A stretch of 64,000 nt of DNA from Halodurantibacterium daqingensis (GCF_042666235.1 NZ_JBHTFQ010000005.1:325557-389556); one strand, 5' to 3'. Shown: positions 43,716 to 51,826, counted from the first letter of the stretch. Notes: generated by a model from the sequence alone, not told the origin. Numbers and translations: made by a program.

Positions 43716-43943
43716 TCAGGGGCCGGGCGGCAGCCTCGGATCTTCCTGCGGATGGGACGGGGCACCACCCTGTGCCGCACGGGCTGCGCGCGCGTCCAGC
43801 GCCGCCTGAAGCCGCAGCGCCAGTGCGGTCGTTTCCGGTGACAGCTTGGCGCGGGCGATCTCGGCCGCAAGCGCGGCCAGCAGCGCGTCGAGCGCATGGT
43901 CCTGCGCCGGTGCGTCGGAGAGAGGGGGCTGATCTGCGGCCAT
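43716..43943 (-). CDS. Hypothetical 75-residue protein divergent from the sigma factor
   Basis: Small, acidic-to-neutral protein with one long Ala/Leu-rich helix (about residues 16-58, ALDALLAALAAEIARAKLS) and a Pro-rich tail. GGAAGG lies six nt before the ATG, supporting translation. Its divergent position beside an EcfG-like sigma gene would suit an anti-sigma factor, but the NepR signature (conserved LR...Y and PDRF) is not present, so no such call is made. Confidence 0.6.
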   Translation of the reverse strand: MAADQPPLSDAPAQDHALDALLAALAAEIARAKLSPETTALALRLQAALDARAARAAQGGAPSHPQEDPRLPPGP

Positions 43944-44009
43944 GAGCGCCTTCCGGAAAGAGTTTACGCAAGGGCGCCGCGCTGCGGCACAGATTTGCCC
44001 GCGGCAGGC

Positions 44010-44034
44010 GGAACCACCCCTGAGGGCGACGGTT
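44010..44034 (+). promoter_or_regulatory. EcfG-type autoregulatory promoter of the sigma gene
   Basis: GGAAC (44010-44014), 16 nt, GGTT (44031-44034); 43 nt before the sigma ATG. Implies that the sigma factor transcribes its own gene. Confidence 0.74.
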
Positions 44035-44076
44035 ATACCAAAGCCGTTGGCGCCTCAATTCAAAGGATCGCTGGTA

Positions 44077-44580
44077 ATGAGTTCAAAGCCGAGCAACGAG
44101 CCGGTGACCACGGAAGTGATTACGCTGATCCCGGCCCTGCGCGCCTTTGCCTGGAGCCTGTGCCGCGAGACGACGGAAGCGGATGATCTGGTTCAGGAGA
44201 CGCTTCTCAAGGCGCTGTCGAACATAGAGAAGTTCCAGCCCGGCACCCAGCTTCGGGCATGGCTGTTCACGATCATGCGCAACACATTCTATACGCGGAT
44301 CAAGGTTGCGGCCCGCGAAAAGACCGGGGCTGCCGATTGCGTGGCCGACGCAATCTCGGTCGCGCCGACGCAGGAATGGTCGTTGCGCGGAGGCGAGTTG
44401 ATGGAGGCGGTGGCAAGGTTGCCGGCCCATTACCGCGAGACGCTGATTCTGGTGGTCATGCTGGGCGAAAGCTATGAGCGCACGGCCGAGATCTGCGGCT
44501 GCCGGATCGGCACAGTCAAGAGCCGGATCAACCGTGCCCGCAGCATGCTGATGGCCGAACTGGGCGAGACGGTGCATTAG
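44077..44580 (+). CDS. EcfG-like (ECF15-type) RNA polymerase sigma factor
   Basis: 167-residue extracytoplasmic-function sigma factor. Region 2 shows LIPALRAFAWSLCR, DDLVQETLLKAL (36-47) and AWLFTIMRNTFY (61-72). Region 4 shows LPAHYRETLILV and GTVKSRINRAR (145-155). The motif wording is close to EcfG, the alphaproteobacterial general-stress sigma factor, which reads GGAAC-N16/17-CGTT promoters. It has such a site in front of itself and nine others occur within 36-52 kb. The NepR and PhyR partners, which usually sit next to ecfG, are not in the window. AAGGA lies upstream of the ATG. Confidence 0.88.
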   Translation: MSSKPSNEPVTTEVITLIPALRAFAWSLCRETTEADDLVQETLLKALSNIEKFQPGTQLRAWLFTIMRNTFYTRIKVAAREKTGAADCVADAISVAPTQEWSLRGGELMEAVARLPAHYRETLILVVMLGESYERTAEICGCRIGTVKSRINRARSMLMAELGETVH

Positions 44581-44699
44581 GCGCCGGCGCGGCAGGGCCG
44601 CCGGGGCGAACGGAGCGGCCGGGGCGCTCCCGCCCGTCTTCGATATCGGGCCTAGCCCGACATCTCATCCCGTTGGGCCGGGCGCCGCTGCGCGGCGCG

Positions 44700-44810
44700 T
44701 CAGAGGCCAAGCGCGAGGCGGATGATCCAGGCGACAAGGCCAAGAGCCGCAACGCCGCCTGCCCAGAGCAGCAGGAACCAGACGATGCGGCGCCAGTAGG
44801 CTGAATGCAT
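44700..44810 (-). CDS. Small CydX-like/DUF2474 subunit of cytochrome bd
   Basis: 36-residue single-helix protein (YWRRIVWFLLLWAGGVAALGLVAWIIRLAL) starting inside the cydB stop (TGATG at 44808-44812). Small proteins of this type (CydX, or DUF2474 in cyanide-insensitive oxidase operons) follow cydB in many bacteria and stabilise the oxidase. The position and the aromatic/Arg head support the call. The 119 bp between it and the sigma gene hold only a weak hairpin (44646-44660). Confidence 0.8.
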   Translation of the reverse strand: MHSAYWRRIVWFLLLWAGGVAALGLVAWIIRLALGL

Positions 44811-45814
44811 CAGTGGTAGCCTTCGTGCGGATCCACCTTGCCGCGGAACACCCAATAGGCATAGGCGGTGTAGGCAAGGATCAGCGGTACCAGCACCACC
44901 GCCCCCACAAGAAGGAACAGCAGGCTTTCGTCCGGGGCGGCGGCTTCGTGGATCGTGACCGAGGTGGGCACGATATAGGGATAGAAGCTGATGCCGATGC
45001 CGATGAAGCCCAGAACAAAGAGGCCGAGCGCTGCGACGAACGGCAGAACGTCGCGCCGTTTCAGAAGGCCGCGCAGCAGGAGATAGAAGCAGCCGGCCAC
45101 CCCCAACGGCACGATGCCGCTGTAAAGCATGTTCGGCCAGCCGAACCAGCGTTCCAGAAACAGCGGGTTGAGAAAGGGCGTCCAGAGGCTGACGAGACCC
45201 ATTGCGAGGATCGTTGCCCCGGCGGTGCGCAGCGCGATCCGGCGCGCCTTGATCGCCAGCCGTCCCGAGGTTTTCATCACCAGCCAGGTCGCGCCCAGAA
45301 GCGCGTAACCCACCACCAGCGCCACGCCCGTAAGCAGCGAGAACGGCGTCAGCCAGTCCCACCAGCCACCCGCATAGGCCCGGTCCACCACCGGGATGCC
45401 CTGCACCAGCGCCCCCAGGGCCACCCCCTGCGAAAAGGCCGCGACGGTGGATCCGAAGATGAAGGACAGATCCCACAGATGTTCGGCCCGTTTGGTGCGC
45501 CAGCGGTATTCGAAGGCCACACCGCGAAAGATCAACGCCAGAAGCATCACGATCAGCGGAGCGTAAAGCGCGGGCAGGATCGTCGCATAGGCCAGGGGAA
45601 ACACGGCCAGCAGCCCGCCGCCGCCCAGCACCAGCCAGGTTTCGTTTCCGTCCCAGACCGGCGCGACCGAGTTCATCATCACGTCGCGGTCGTGTTTTTC
45701 GGGAAAGAACGGAAACAGGATGCCGACCCCGAGGTCGAACCCGTCCATGATGACATAGGCCAGCACCGCGAAGGCGATGATGCCGGCCCAGATGAAGGGA
45801 AGATCAACGACCAT
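44810..45814 (-). CDS. cydB: Cytochrome bd-type quinol oxidase subunit II
   Basis: 334-residue membrane protein with eight to nine helices. The CydB signature is clear: YVIMDGFDLGVGILFPFFP near the N-terminus, VAPVWDGNETWLVLGGGGLLAVFPLAY, IFRGVAFEYRW, and the C-terminal YTAYAYWVFRGKV. Partners CydA to reduce oxygen to water with quinol. GAGGAGG within the end of cydA serves as ribosome site, and the genes overlap by 11 bp. Confidence 0.95.
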   Translation of the reverse strand: MVVDLPFIWAGIIAFAVLAYVIMDGFDLGVGILFPFFPEKHDRDVMMNSVAPVWDGNETWLVLGGGGLLAVFPLAYATILPALYAPLIVMLLALIFRGVAFEYRWRTKRAEHLWDLSFIFGSTVAAFSQGVALGALVQGIPVVDRAYAGGWWDWLTPFSLLTGVALVVGYALLGATWLVMKTSGRLAIKARRIALRTAGATILAMGLVSLWTPFLNPLFLERWFGWPNMLYSGIVPLGVAGCFYLLLRGLLKRRDVLPFVAALGLFVLGFIGIGISFYPYIVPTSVTIHEAAAPDESLLFLLVGAVVLVPLILAYTAYAYWVFRGKVDPHEGYH

Positions 45815-47222
45815 GGAGTGCCTCCTCGTGCCGGCGGGGGTTCGGGGGGCCGGGGGTGATGCCGGCGGTGCGCAGCGGCGCGTCCTTCAGATCCTCGTCG
45901 GGATCATCCGGCAGGCGCCCCATCAGCCGCAGGATATAGAAGGTACCCGCGCCGAAAATGGCGAAATAGACGACGATGAAGGCCACGAGCGAGGCCGCGA
46001 CAGCCGGCGCCGCGATGGGCGAGACGGAATCGGCCGTCAGCAGGTGCCCGTAGACCGTCCAGGGTTGCCGGCCCACCTCGGTGGTGATCCAGCCGGCCAG
46101 CACCGCGACAAAACCCATCGGCCCCATGACCAGCGCCATGCGCAGCAGCGGGCGATTGGTGAACAGATGCCCGCGCCGCCGTGCCCAAAGGCTCCAGAGC
46201 CCGAGGATCGCCATCGCGGTGCCAAGGCCCACCATGATGCGAAACGACCAGAAGACGATCGGCACCGGGGGATGAAGCTCGCGCGGGATCGTATCAAGCC
46301 CATCGAGCGGGGCGTTGAGATCGTGCAGGAGGATCAGGCTGGAAAGCTTGGGAATCTGCACGGCATAGTCGATACGCTGTTCCGCGGTGTTGGGGATCCC
46401 GAACAGGATCAGCGGCGCGCCTTCGGGGTGGCTTTCGTAATGCCCCTCCATCGCCATGACCTTGATCGGCTGGTGTTCCAGCGTGTTGAGCCCGTGCAGG
46501 TCGCCCGCGGCGATCTGCAGCGGCGCCACGACGGTCAGCATCCACATCGCCATCGAGAACATGATCCCCGCGCGTTCGCGTGCCCGCCCCTGCAGCAGAT
46601 GCCAGGCGCCGACAGCGCCCACGACCAGCGCGGTGGTGAGATAGGCGGCCAGCACCATGTGCAGCAGGCGATAGGGGAACGAGGGGTTGAAGATCGCGGC
46701 CCACCAGTCAACCGGCACGAATTGCCCGACATCGTTCATCGCGAATCCCGCCGGGGTCTGCATCCAGCTGTTGACGCTGAGGATCCAGAAGGCCGATCCC
46801 AGCGTGCCGACCGCGACCATGATGGTTGCGAAGAAGTGCAGACCCTTGCCGACGCGGTTCAGGCCGAAGAGCATGATGCCCAGAAAGCCGGCTTCGAGGA
46901 AGAAGGCGGACAGGACCTCATAGCCCATCAGCGGCCCGATCACCGGCCCGGCCTTGTCCGAGAAAACCGACCAGTTGGTGCCGAACTGATAGGACATCAC
47001 GATGCCCGAGACGACGCCCATGCCGAAGCTCAGGGCAAAGATCGTTTTCCAGAAGTTGAACACCTCCAGATAGACCTCGCGTTTGGTCCAGAGCCAGAGC
47101 CCCTCGAGCACCGCGAGGTAGCTGGCAAGGCCGATGGTGAAGGCGGGAAAGATGATGTGGAAGGACACCGTGAAGGCGAACTGGATCCGCGCGAGCAGGA
47201 GGGCGTCGAGGTTTTCGATCAT
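45804..47222 (-). CDS. cydA: Cytochrome bd-type quinol oxidase subunit I (CIO-like)
   Basis: 472-residue heme-carrying subunit. It has DALLLARIQFAFTVSFHIIFPAFTIGLA with the heme b595/d His, KTIFALSFGMGVVSGIVMSYQFG, the b558 ligands, and GRQPWTVYGHLLTADSVSP near residue 390. It is about 50 residues shorter than E. coli CydA because the quinol loop is short, as in cyanide-insensitive (CioA) oxidases. The ATG at 47222 puts the conserved N-terminus in place; an ATG at 47246 adds eight atypical residues. Operon cydA-cydB-small subunit. A weak stress-promoter match lies 114 nt upstream. Confidence 0.94.
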   Translation of the reverse strand: MIENLDALLLARIQFAFTVSFHIIFPAFTIGLASYLAVLEGLWLWTKREVYLEVFNFWKTIFALSFGMGVVSGIVMSYQFGTNWSVFSDKAGPVIGPLMGYEVLSAFFLEAGFLGIMLFGLNRVGKGLHFFATIMVAVGTLGSAFWILSVNSWMQTPAGFAMNDVGQFVPVDWWAAIFNPSFPYRLLHMVLAAYLTTALVVGAVGAWHLLQGRARERAGIMFSMAMWMLTVVAPLQIAAGDLHGLNTLEHQPIKVMAMEGHYESHPEGAPLILFGIPNTAEQRIDYAVQIPKLSSLILLHDLNAPLDGLDTIPRELHPPVPIVFWSFRIMVGLGTAMAILGLWSLWARRRGHLFTNRPLLRMALVMGPMGFVAVLAGWITTEVGRQPWTVYGHLLTADSVSPIAAPAVAASLVAFIVVYFAIFGAGTFYILRLMGRLPDDPDEDLKDAPLRTAGITPGPPNPRRHEEALHGR

Positions 47223-47268
47223 CGCGTCATTCCTTCGCGCCAGCATCGGACGTGGCGGGATTCCGTGT

Positions 47269-47298
47269 GGGCCTGACCCCGCGCGCCGGGTCAGGCCC
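47269..47298. repeat. Perfect 11-bp inverted repeat in the cydA leader
   Basis: GGGCCTGACCC (47269-47279) and GGGTCAGGCCC (47288-47298) around an 8-nt GC loop, 47 bp upstream of the cydA ATG. There is no U tract, so it is more likely an operator or leader hairpin than a terminator. Confidence 0.6.
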
Positions 47299-47335
47299 GA
47301 CGGAAGAATGGGAACCCGGCTGGCATCACGGTTCC

Positions 47336-47361
47336 AACCATTGATGCTGCGGCTTTGTTCC
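47336..47361 (-). promoter_or_regulatory. Possible EcfG-type promoter of cydA (weaker)
   Basis: Minus strand GGAAC (47361-47357), 17 nt, GGTT (47339-47336), 114 nt before the cydA ATG. Spacing and distance are less typical than at the other sites. Confidence 0.35.
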
Positions 47362-47871
47362 GATGCTGTCCAGAGCCATTTTGTCGCGCAAGGTCAGCTG
47401 AGTCCTGTCTGATCCAGGGGAGTCGTGCGCCCGGCCTGGTTCGGGATCGAGGCCCGATCCGGCGGAGCGCCTTCCGGGGGAAGGGTCATGAGGCAAGGGT
47501 GGCCGAACGCCCGCTTGCTTGCGCAATCCGTGCCGTGGATGGCGCGCAGGGCCATTGTGGCGAAGTCTGCGCACTCGGCCGGGACGGGGCTCGGGTGCCT
47601 GGGACGGCGATGCCGTCACTGGGTGCAGTCCCGAAAGGCGCGGTGCAGATCCGGACAGGGTTCTGCGCTGATCGACAGCACAATCTGCAGACCCCGGACA
47701 CGCGAGGCGCGGCAGGCGCGCCCGGGCGGTGCTTGCCGGCGTTCAAGATCCCGCCGCCGGGGGTGAAGCCGATTCACGCGCGGCGCCGGCGGGCGGGGGA
47801 TCCATGCGAGGGGAAGGACCGGGTGCACCGGCGCGCGGTCGGGCGGGATCGCACCGCCCGGCCGCAGGGCT

Positions 47872-48057
47872 TCAGCGGTTCGTCTGGTAGCCCTGATTGG
47901 TCGTGTTCTGCTTGATATCGCCCTGACGGCCCTGTTGGGCGGTGTTCCGGTCGCGCTCGTCCCTGTCGGGGGTCGTGTCGCGGGCAGCGGTGCCGGGATC
48001 GCCCGGCCCCTTGTCGCTGCGGTTCTCGGGCGGGACGGGAGGCATGCGGTTCGTCAT
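47872..48057 (-). CDS. Small hydrophilic stress-type protein, 61 aa
   Basis: 61 residues with almost no hydrophobic core, rich in Asp, Arg, Gln, Asn, Gly and Pro (for example TPDRDERDRNTAQQGRQGD), so it is probably disordered. AAGGAG lies 8 nt before the ATG at 48057. A stress-promoter match (48089-48113) lies 32 nt upstream, inside the 3' end of the Gfo/Idh gene. This strongly supports a real, separately transcribed gene. Similar tiny hydrophilic proteins act in desiccation or osmotic tolerance elsewhere, but no family is recognised here. Confidence 0.72.
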   Translation of the reverse strand: MTNRMPPVPPENRSDKGPGDPGTAARDTTPDRDERDRNTAQQGRQGDIKQNTTNQGYQTNR

Positions 48058-48082
48058 CTGCGGTCTCCTTGGTTCCTGTCTG

Positions 48083-49159
48083 TCAGAGAACCGAGGCGAG
48101 CGGGCTTTGTTCCTGAACGGGTGCAGCTCCGGCAGCAGCATAGATCGCATCGAGCGTCTGCGCCAGGGTGACAAGACGCTCGGCATCGGGATCGAATCCT
48201 TCGCCTTCCGCAAGGCGCCTCGCCCAGTCCACGGCGGCGCGGCCACCCCATTGGTCGGGCGGGGCGGCAAGGCAGTCGCGCTGCGTGCCGTTGAAGCGTT
48301 CGGCGGTGAAATCGAAGAACGACCCGTTCACATTCCGCAGCGCGGCTCCGCCCGCCGTCCCATAGAACGCGGCGCCGATGTCGGCGTCGCAGCCGGCGGG
48401 CAGGTTCCAGGAACAGGCCAGCCGTACCACCGTCCCCCCGGCAAGCGTGAGGGTGACGGCGGCGAAATCCTCGACCGCCGCGCCTTCGGGATCAAGCGGT
48501 GCTCCGCCGGCCAGCACATGGGCCTGCACATCGACCACCTTCGGATGGTCCAGCGCCCAGAGCACCAGATCCACGAGATGCACGCCGAGATCCATCACGC
48601 AGCCACCCCCGGAGAGGGCTCGGTCGTGGAACCAGGCCTTGTCGGGGCCATAGGCGTTGTGGAAGGTCAGATCGACGGCGAAGATCCGCCCCAGTGCGCC
48701 ATCGCGCAGCAGGGGCCGGATCGCCGCCATTGCGGCGGTATGGCGGTAGGACAGGTCCACCGCAAGCAACCGGTCGGCGCGGCGCGCGGCCTGCACCACC
48801 GCCGCAGCCTCGGCGGCATTGCGTCCCAGGGGTTTCTGACAGAAGACCGCCATGCCGCGTTCAAGCGCCGCGATCGATTGCGCGGCGTGTTGGGCGCTGG
48901 GGGTTGCAATCACGAGCCCGTCCAGATCCTGCGCCAGAAGCGCCTCGGGATCGGCCGAGGCCCAGGCGCCGGGTGCGAGGGTTTGCGCAGCCGAAAGCGC
49001 TTCGGGCGAGGGATCGCAGAGGGCTGCGATCTCGATCCCGTCTGTGGCGCTCAGCGCCTCCATCCGGTGCCGGCCGATCCAGCCAAGGCCCAGAAAGCCG
49101 AGGCGCGGGCGGCGGAGGTCGGCCGGCGACGTGCGGGGGGAAAGCAACGTGACAGTCAT
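48083..49159 (-). CDS. Gfo/Idh/MocA-family oxidoreductase
   Basis: 358-residue NAD(P)-dependent sugar oxidoreductase. The Rossmann motif LGFLGLGWIGRHRMEAL is near residues 19-35, followed by the family lysine motif QKPLGRNAAEA and the substrate-domain GGGCVMDLGVHLVDLVLWAL segment with its catalytic-type His. The ATG at 49159 overlaps the stop of the MDR gene (ATGA). It forms a minus-strand operon with ugd and the MDR dehydrogenase. In surface-glycan clusters such pairs often modify a nucleotide sugar or an intermediate; the substrate is unknown. Confidence 0.9.
   Translation of the reverse strand: MTVTLLSPRTSPADLRRPRLGFLGLGWIGRHRMEALSATDGIEIAALCDPSPEALSAAQTLAPGAWASADPEALLAQDLDGLVIATPSAQHAAQSIAALERGMAVFCQKPLGRNAAEAAAVVQAARRADRLLAVDLSYRHTAAMAAIRPLLRDGALGRIFAVDLTFHNAYGPDKAWFHDRALSGGGCVMDLGVHLVDLVLWALDHPKVVDVQAHVLAGGAPLDPEGAAVEDFAAVTLTLAGGTVVRLACSWNLPAGCDADIGAAFYGTAGGAALRNVNGSFFDFTAERFNGTQRDCLAAPPDQWGGRAAVDWARRLAEGEGFDPDAERLVTLAQTLDAIYAAAGAAPVQEQSPLASVL
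48089..48113 (-). promoter_or_regulatory. EcfG-type promoter of the 61-aa gene
   Basis: Minus strand GGAAC (48113-48109), 16 nt, GGTT (48092-48089), within the last codons of the upstream oxidoreductase gene and 32 nt from the ATG at 48057. Confidence 0.7.
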
Positions 49160-50142
49160 TCGTAACGGATCCATGCCTTGACGAAAGCGCCGGGCTTGTC
49201 GCGGGTGTCGTCCAGCGCCTCGTCCAGGCGCGACAGCGGATAGGCGCGGCTGTAAAGCGGCGCCGGCGTCAGCCGGCCGGCGACCACGGCCTCGACCGCG
49301 GCGCGCATCCCGTCGATATAGACCGCCGGGTCACGCTCATGGGCGTTGATGACGTCGATGCCGCGCCAGTTCCACAGCTGCATGTTGACCTGACGCGGGC
49401 CGTCCTGATGATATCCGGCGATCACCAGCCGGCCGCGTTCGCGCACGAGTTCAGCGGCAAGATCAAGCGGCCATTGCTTGCCCACGCATTCGATCACGCA
49501 ATCGCAGAACTGCCCGCCGGTCAGATCCCGGGTCTGGTCGATGATGTCCCAATGGTCCTGCATCGGCACCAGATGCGCCGCCCCCATGCGCGCCGCCAAG
49601 TCGAGCGAGCTTTGCCGGCGCGAGATCGCGATGACCTGCGCGCCGGCCTGCGCGGCCAGTTGCACCAGAAGCGCGCCGAGAAAGCCCACACCGATGATCG
49701 CCACGGACTGCCCCGGACGGATCGCGGCGCGCGCGAAGATGTTCATCGCGCAGCCCAGCGGCTCGCCGGGGAAGGGCTGACCATCAAGCGCGGGGGGCAG
49801 CGGCACCACCGCATTCGCCGGCGCTATGTCATGGGTGGCATAGGCGTTCTGCGACAGGATCGCCACGCGCTGCCCGGGGCGCAGCCCCACGACCTGCGCC
49901 CCCAGCGCGTCGATCACGCCCCAGCCTTCGTGGCCCATGGCGCCGGGGGCGGTGGGGTATTCCATCCAGTCCGGGCCGGCCCACGGCCCGAGGTTCGAGG
50001 CACAGACGCCACAGCCTTCAAGCCGCACCCGAACCTCGTGCGGGCCGGGTTCGGGCAAGGGGGTTTCGATGATCCTGATCTCGCCGGGGGCCGAGAGGAC
50101 GGCGGCGGGGATGGTCTGGACGGTGTCGGTGATATCGCGCAC
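49156..50142 (-). CDS. Zinc-type medium-chain dehydrogenase/reductase
   Basis: About 328 residues. The N-terminal catalytic domain has GCGVCASNLGPW (zinc-ligand Cys), GHEGWGVIDALG and VGLRPGQRVAIL. The NAD-binding domain has VAIIGVGFLGALLVQLAAQAGAQVIAISRR. The structural zinc lobe with four cysteines is missing, as in several sugar-modifying MDR proteins. Start taken as GTG at 50142; no ATG is close by. Sits between ugd and the Gfo/Idh gene. In some polysaccharide clusters an MDR and a Gfo/Idh domain occur fused, so the pair probably works together on one sugar. Confidence 0.86.
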   Translation of the reverse strand: MRDITDTVQTIPAAVLSAPGEIRIIETPLPEPGPHEVRVRLEGCGVCASNLGPWAGPDWMEYPTAPGAMGHEGWGVIDALGAQVVGLRPGQRVAILSQNAYATHDIAPANAVVPLPPALDGQPFPGEPLGCAMNIFARAAIRPGQSVAIIGVGFLGALLVQLAAQAGAQVIAISRRQSSLDLAARMGAAHLVPMQDHWDIIDQTRDLTGGQFCDCVIECVGKQWPLDLAAELVRERGRLVIAGYHQDGPRQVNMQLWNWRGIDVINAHERDPAVYIDGMRAAVEAVVAGRLTPAPLYSRAYPLSRLDEALDDTRDKPGAFVKAWIRYE

Positions 50143-50177
50143 GAAGACTCTCGCTTGTTGGGAGGGGATCTGACGGG

Positions 50178-51605
50178 TCAGGATGGCGAGGCCGCGACCT
50201 GAAGCCAGCCGGTACCGCGGCGGACCCGGGCATGCCCGCCACTGCCCTTGGGGGCGGTGCCATGCTGCGCGGGCGTGGTGCCGGGGGGCGCGGCGCGGCC
50301 GATGCCGATGCAATCGAGCCCCGCACGGGCGGCCGCATCTGGGCAGAGGAGGTTGCGGAAATCGAACAGCAGCTTGCCCGACATCCGCTGCGCGAGACGG
50401 CCCAGATCGAGGCGACGATATTCTTCCCATTCGGTCAGGATGACGACCGCATCCGCGCCGGCTGCGGCGTCATAGGGATCATCGGCCCAGCCGACGCCCG
50501 GCAGCAGCGCCGCCGCCTGGTCGCGGGCCTTGGGGTCATGGCCCGTTACGGTGACCCCGGCCGCCGTCAGCGCCGGCACGACCGAGAGCGCCGCCGCGTC
50601 GCGCACATCGTCGGTGCCGGCCTTGAAGGCCATGCCCAGGACCGCGACGCGCCGCGGGCGCCGCTCGGTCCCGTTCTGGCGGGCGTCCAGGGCCTGAAGG
50701 ATGCGCCCGGCAAGCGCGGTCTTGCGCGCCTCGTTGGCCGCGATCAGCGCCTCGATCACCGTCTGGCGCGCACCCAGACGGCGCCCGGTGGCGGCAAAGG
50801 CGCGGGTGTCCTTGGGAAAGCAGGATCCGCCAAAGCCGGGCCCCGCCTGCAGGAACCGGGGGCCGATGCGGCTGTCCAGCCCGATGCCCTCGGTCACACG
50901 TGCGATATCGCCGCCTGCGGCCTCGCACAGATCGGCCAGTTCGTTGACAAAGCCGATGCGCAACGCAAGGCAGGCATTGGCGGCATATTTGATCAGTTCC
51001 GCATCGATCGTCCCGGTCCGGACATAGGGAACGCCCTGTTCGGTGAGCGGGGCATAGAGGGCCGCCATGACCCCGGCGGCGGCCGGATCGTCGGCCCCGA
51101 CCACGATCCGGTCTGCCGTGAGGAAATCCGCGAGCGCCGAACCTTCGCGCAGGAACTCGGGGTTCGAGACGACGGCCACATCGCCGGCCCCGCGCGCCCT
51201 CGCCACAAGGGCCGCCACCGACCGGGCGGTGCCGGCGACGACGGTGGACTTGATCGCGATCACCGCGCCGGGGCGCAGGCGCGGGGCGATCTGGCGCGCG
51301 GCCTCGTGAATCTGTGCAAGGTCGATGTCGCCGTCGGCACCGGATGGCGTGCCCACGGCAAGCATCACCACATCGGCCGTGCCAAGCGCAGGTGTATCGG
51401 GATCGGCGAACTGCAGCCGGCCCGAAAGCCGGCACGCCTGCACCACATCGGCCAAGCCGGGTTCATAGATCGGAATGTCTCCGGCGCGCAGCGGGCCGAG
51501 ACGGCGCGGATCCGATTCGACACAGGTGACGGAATGGCCCAGGTGCGCAAGACAGGCACCGGTTGTGAGCCCGACATAGCCGGCCCCGATCATCACGATG
51601 TTCAT
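50178..51605 (-). CDS. ugd: UDP-glucose 6-dehydrogenase family protein
   Basis: 475-residue UDP-glucose/GDP-mannose dehydrogenase. It has NAD motif MIGAGYVGLTTGACLAHLGH at the N-terminus, STVVAGTAR, the catalytic segment GPGFGGSCFPKDTRAF with its Cys, and the C-terminal MAFKAGTDDVRDA. UDP-glucose to UDP-glucuronate is the likely reaction because a UDP-glucuronate decarboxylase gene lies in the divergent operon. The tail after about residue 435 is Gly/Ala/Pro-rich. A canonical stress promoter (51652-51677) lies 47 nt upstream, divergent from another driving the large glycan operon. Confidence 0.92.
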   Translation of the reverse strand: MNIVMIGAGYVGLTTGACLAHLGHSVTCVESDPRRLGPLRAGDIPIYEPGLADVVQACRLSGRLQFADPDTPALGTADVVMLAVGTPSGADGDIDLAQIHEAARQIAPRLRPGAVIAIKSTVVAGTARSVAALVARARGAGDVAVVSNPEFLREGSALADFLTADRIVVGADDPAAAGVMAALYAPLTEQGVPYVRTGTIDAELIKYAANACLALRIGFVNELADLCEAAGGDIARVTEGIGLDSRIGPRFLQAGPGFGGSCFPKDTRAFAATGRRLGARQTVIEALIAANEARKTALAGRILQALDARQNGTERRPRRVAVLGMAFKAGTDDVRDAAALSVVPALTAAGVTVTGHDPKARDQAAALLPGVGWADDPYDAAAGADAVVILTEWEEYRRLDLGRLAQRMSGKLLFDFRNLLCPDAAARAGLDCIGIGRAAPPGTTPAQHGTAPKGSGGHARVRRGTGWLQVAASPS

Positions 51606-51651
51606 TCCGTTCTCCTCTTTCCGGATGCCGGCGCCTGCCGGACCAGCCCTT

Positions 51652-51677
51652 AACGGGCGGCAGACCCGGCTGGTTCC
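51652..51677 (-). promoter_or_regulatory. EcfG-type promoter (canonical) of ugd
   Basis: Minus strand GGAAC (51677-51673), 17 nt, CGTT (51655-51652), 47 nt upstream of the ugd ATG. Matches the general-stress consensus in both elements and spacing. Confidence 0.75.
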
Positions 51678-51758
51678 AGAAGTAGAGGCTGGGATGGGCG
51701 GGAAGTTGCTGATGATGTCATTGATGCCGGCGTCGGCGCCATCCCCCCGGATTTCCAT

Positions 51759-51783
51759 GGAACATTTGCTGCCGCCGTCCGTT
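51759..51783 (+). promoter_or_regulatory. EcfG-type promoter (canonical) of the glycan operon
   Basis: GGAAC (51759-51763), 16 nt, CGTT (51780-51783), 44 nt before the ATG at 51827. Divergent with the ugd promoter; the two -35 elements are 81 bp apart. Confidence 0.78.
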
Positions 51784-51826
51784 GGGTGGCCATCATCAGC
51801 ATCCAGAACAGGAACAGGGGACGCAT

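Larger units (their letters stand above)
47247..47871. other. Gene-poor stretch upstream of cydA
   Basis: About 625 bp with no credible gene on either strand. It holds a strong inverted repeat (47269-47298), GGAACC and GGTTCC arms around 47311-47335, and a possible stress promoter (47336-47361). The remainder (about 47400-47870) shows no recognised element. Confidence 0.6.

Noticed and set aside
43716..43943. 75-residue protein as NepR anti-sigma factor
   Set aside because: The position fits, but the conserved NepR residues are not present; only a generic Ala/Leu helix is seen.
45777..47276. 499-codon plus-strand open frame opposite cydA
   Set aside because: Antisense shadow of cydA, rich in His, Asp, Arg and Gln with no domain. 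The membrane protein on the other strand is certain.
47311..47335. Plus-strand GGAAC near 47311 as another stress promoter
   Set aside because: The -10 position reads TTCC at 16 nt, and the GGAACC/GGTTCC arms form an inverted repeat instead.
47355..47915. 186-codon plus-strand frame upstream of cydA as a gene
   Set aside because: No ribosome site, no recognisable motif, and a composition typical of out-of-frame GC-rich sequence (many Arg, Gly, Cys). It also overlaps the better supported 61-aa gene.
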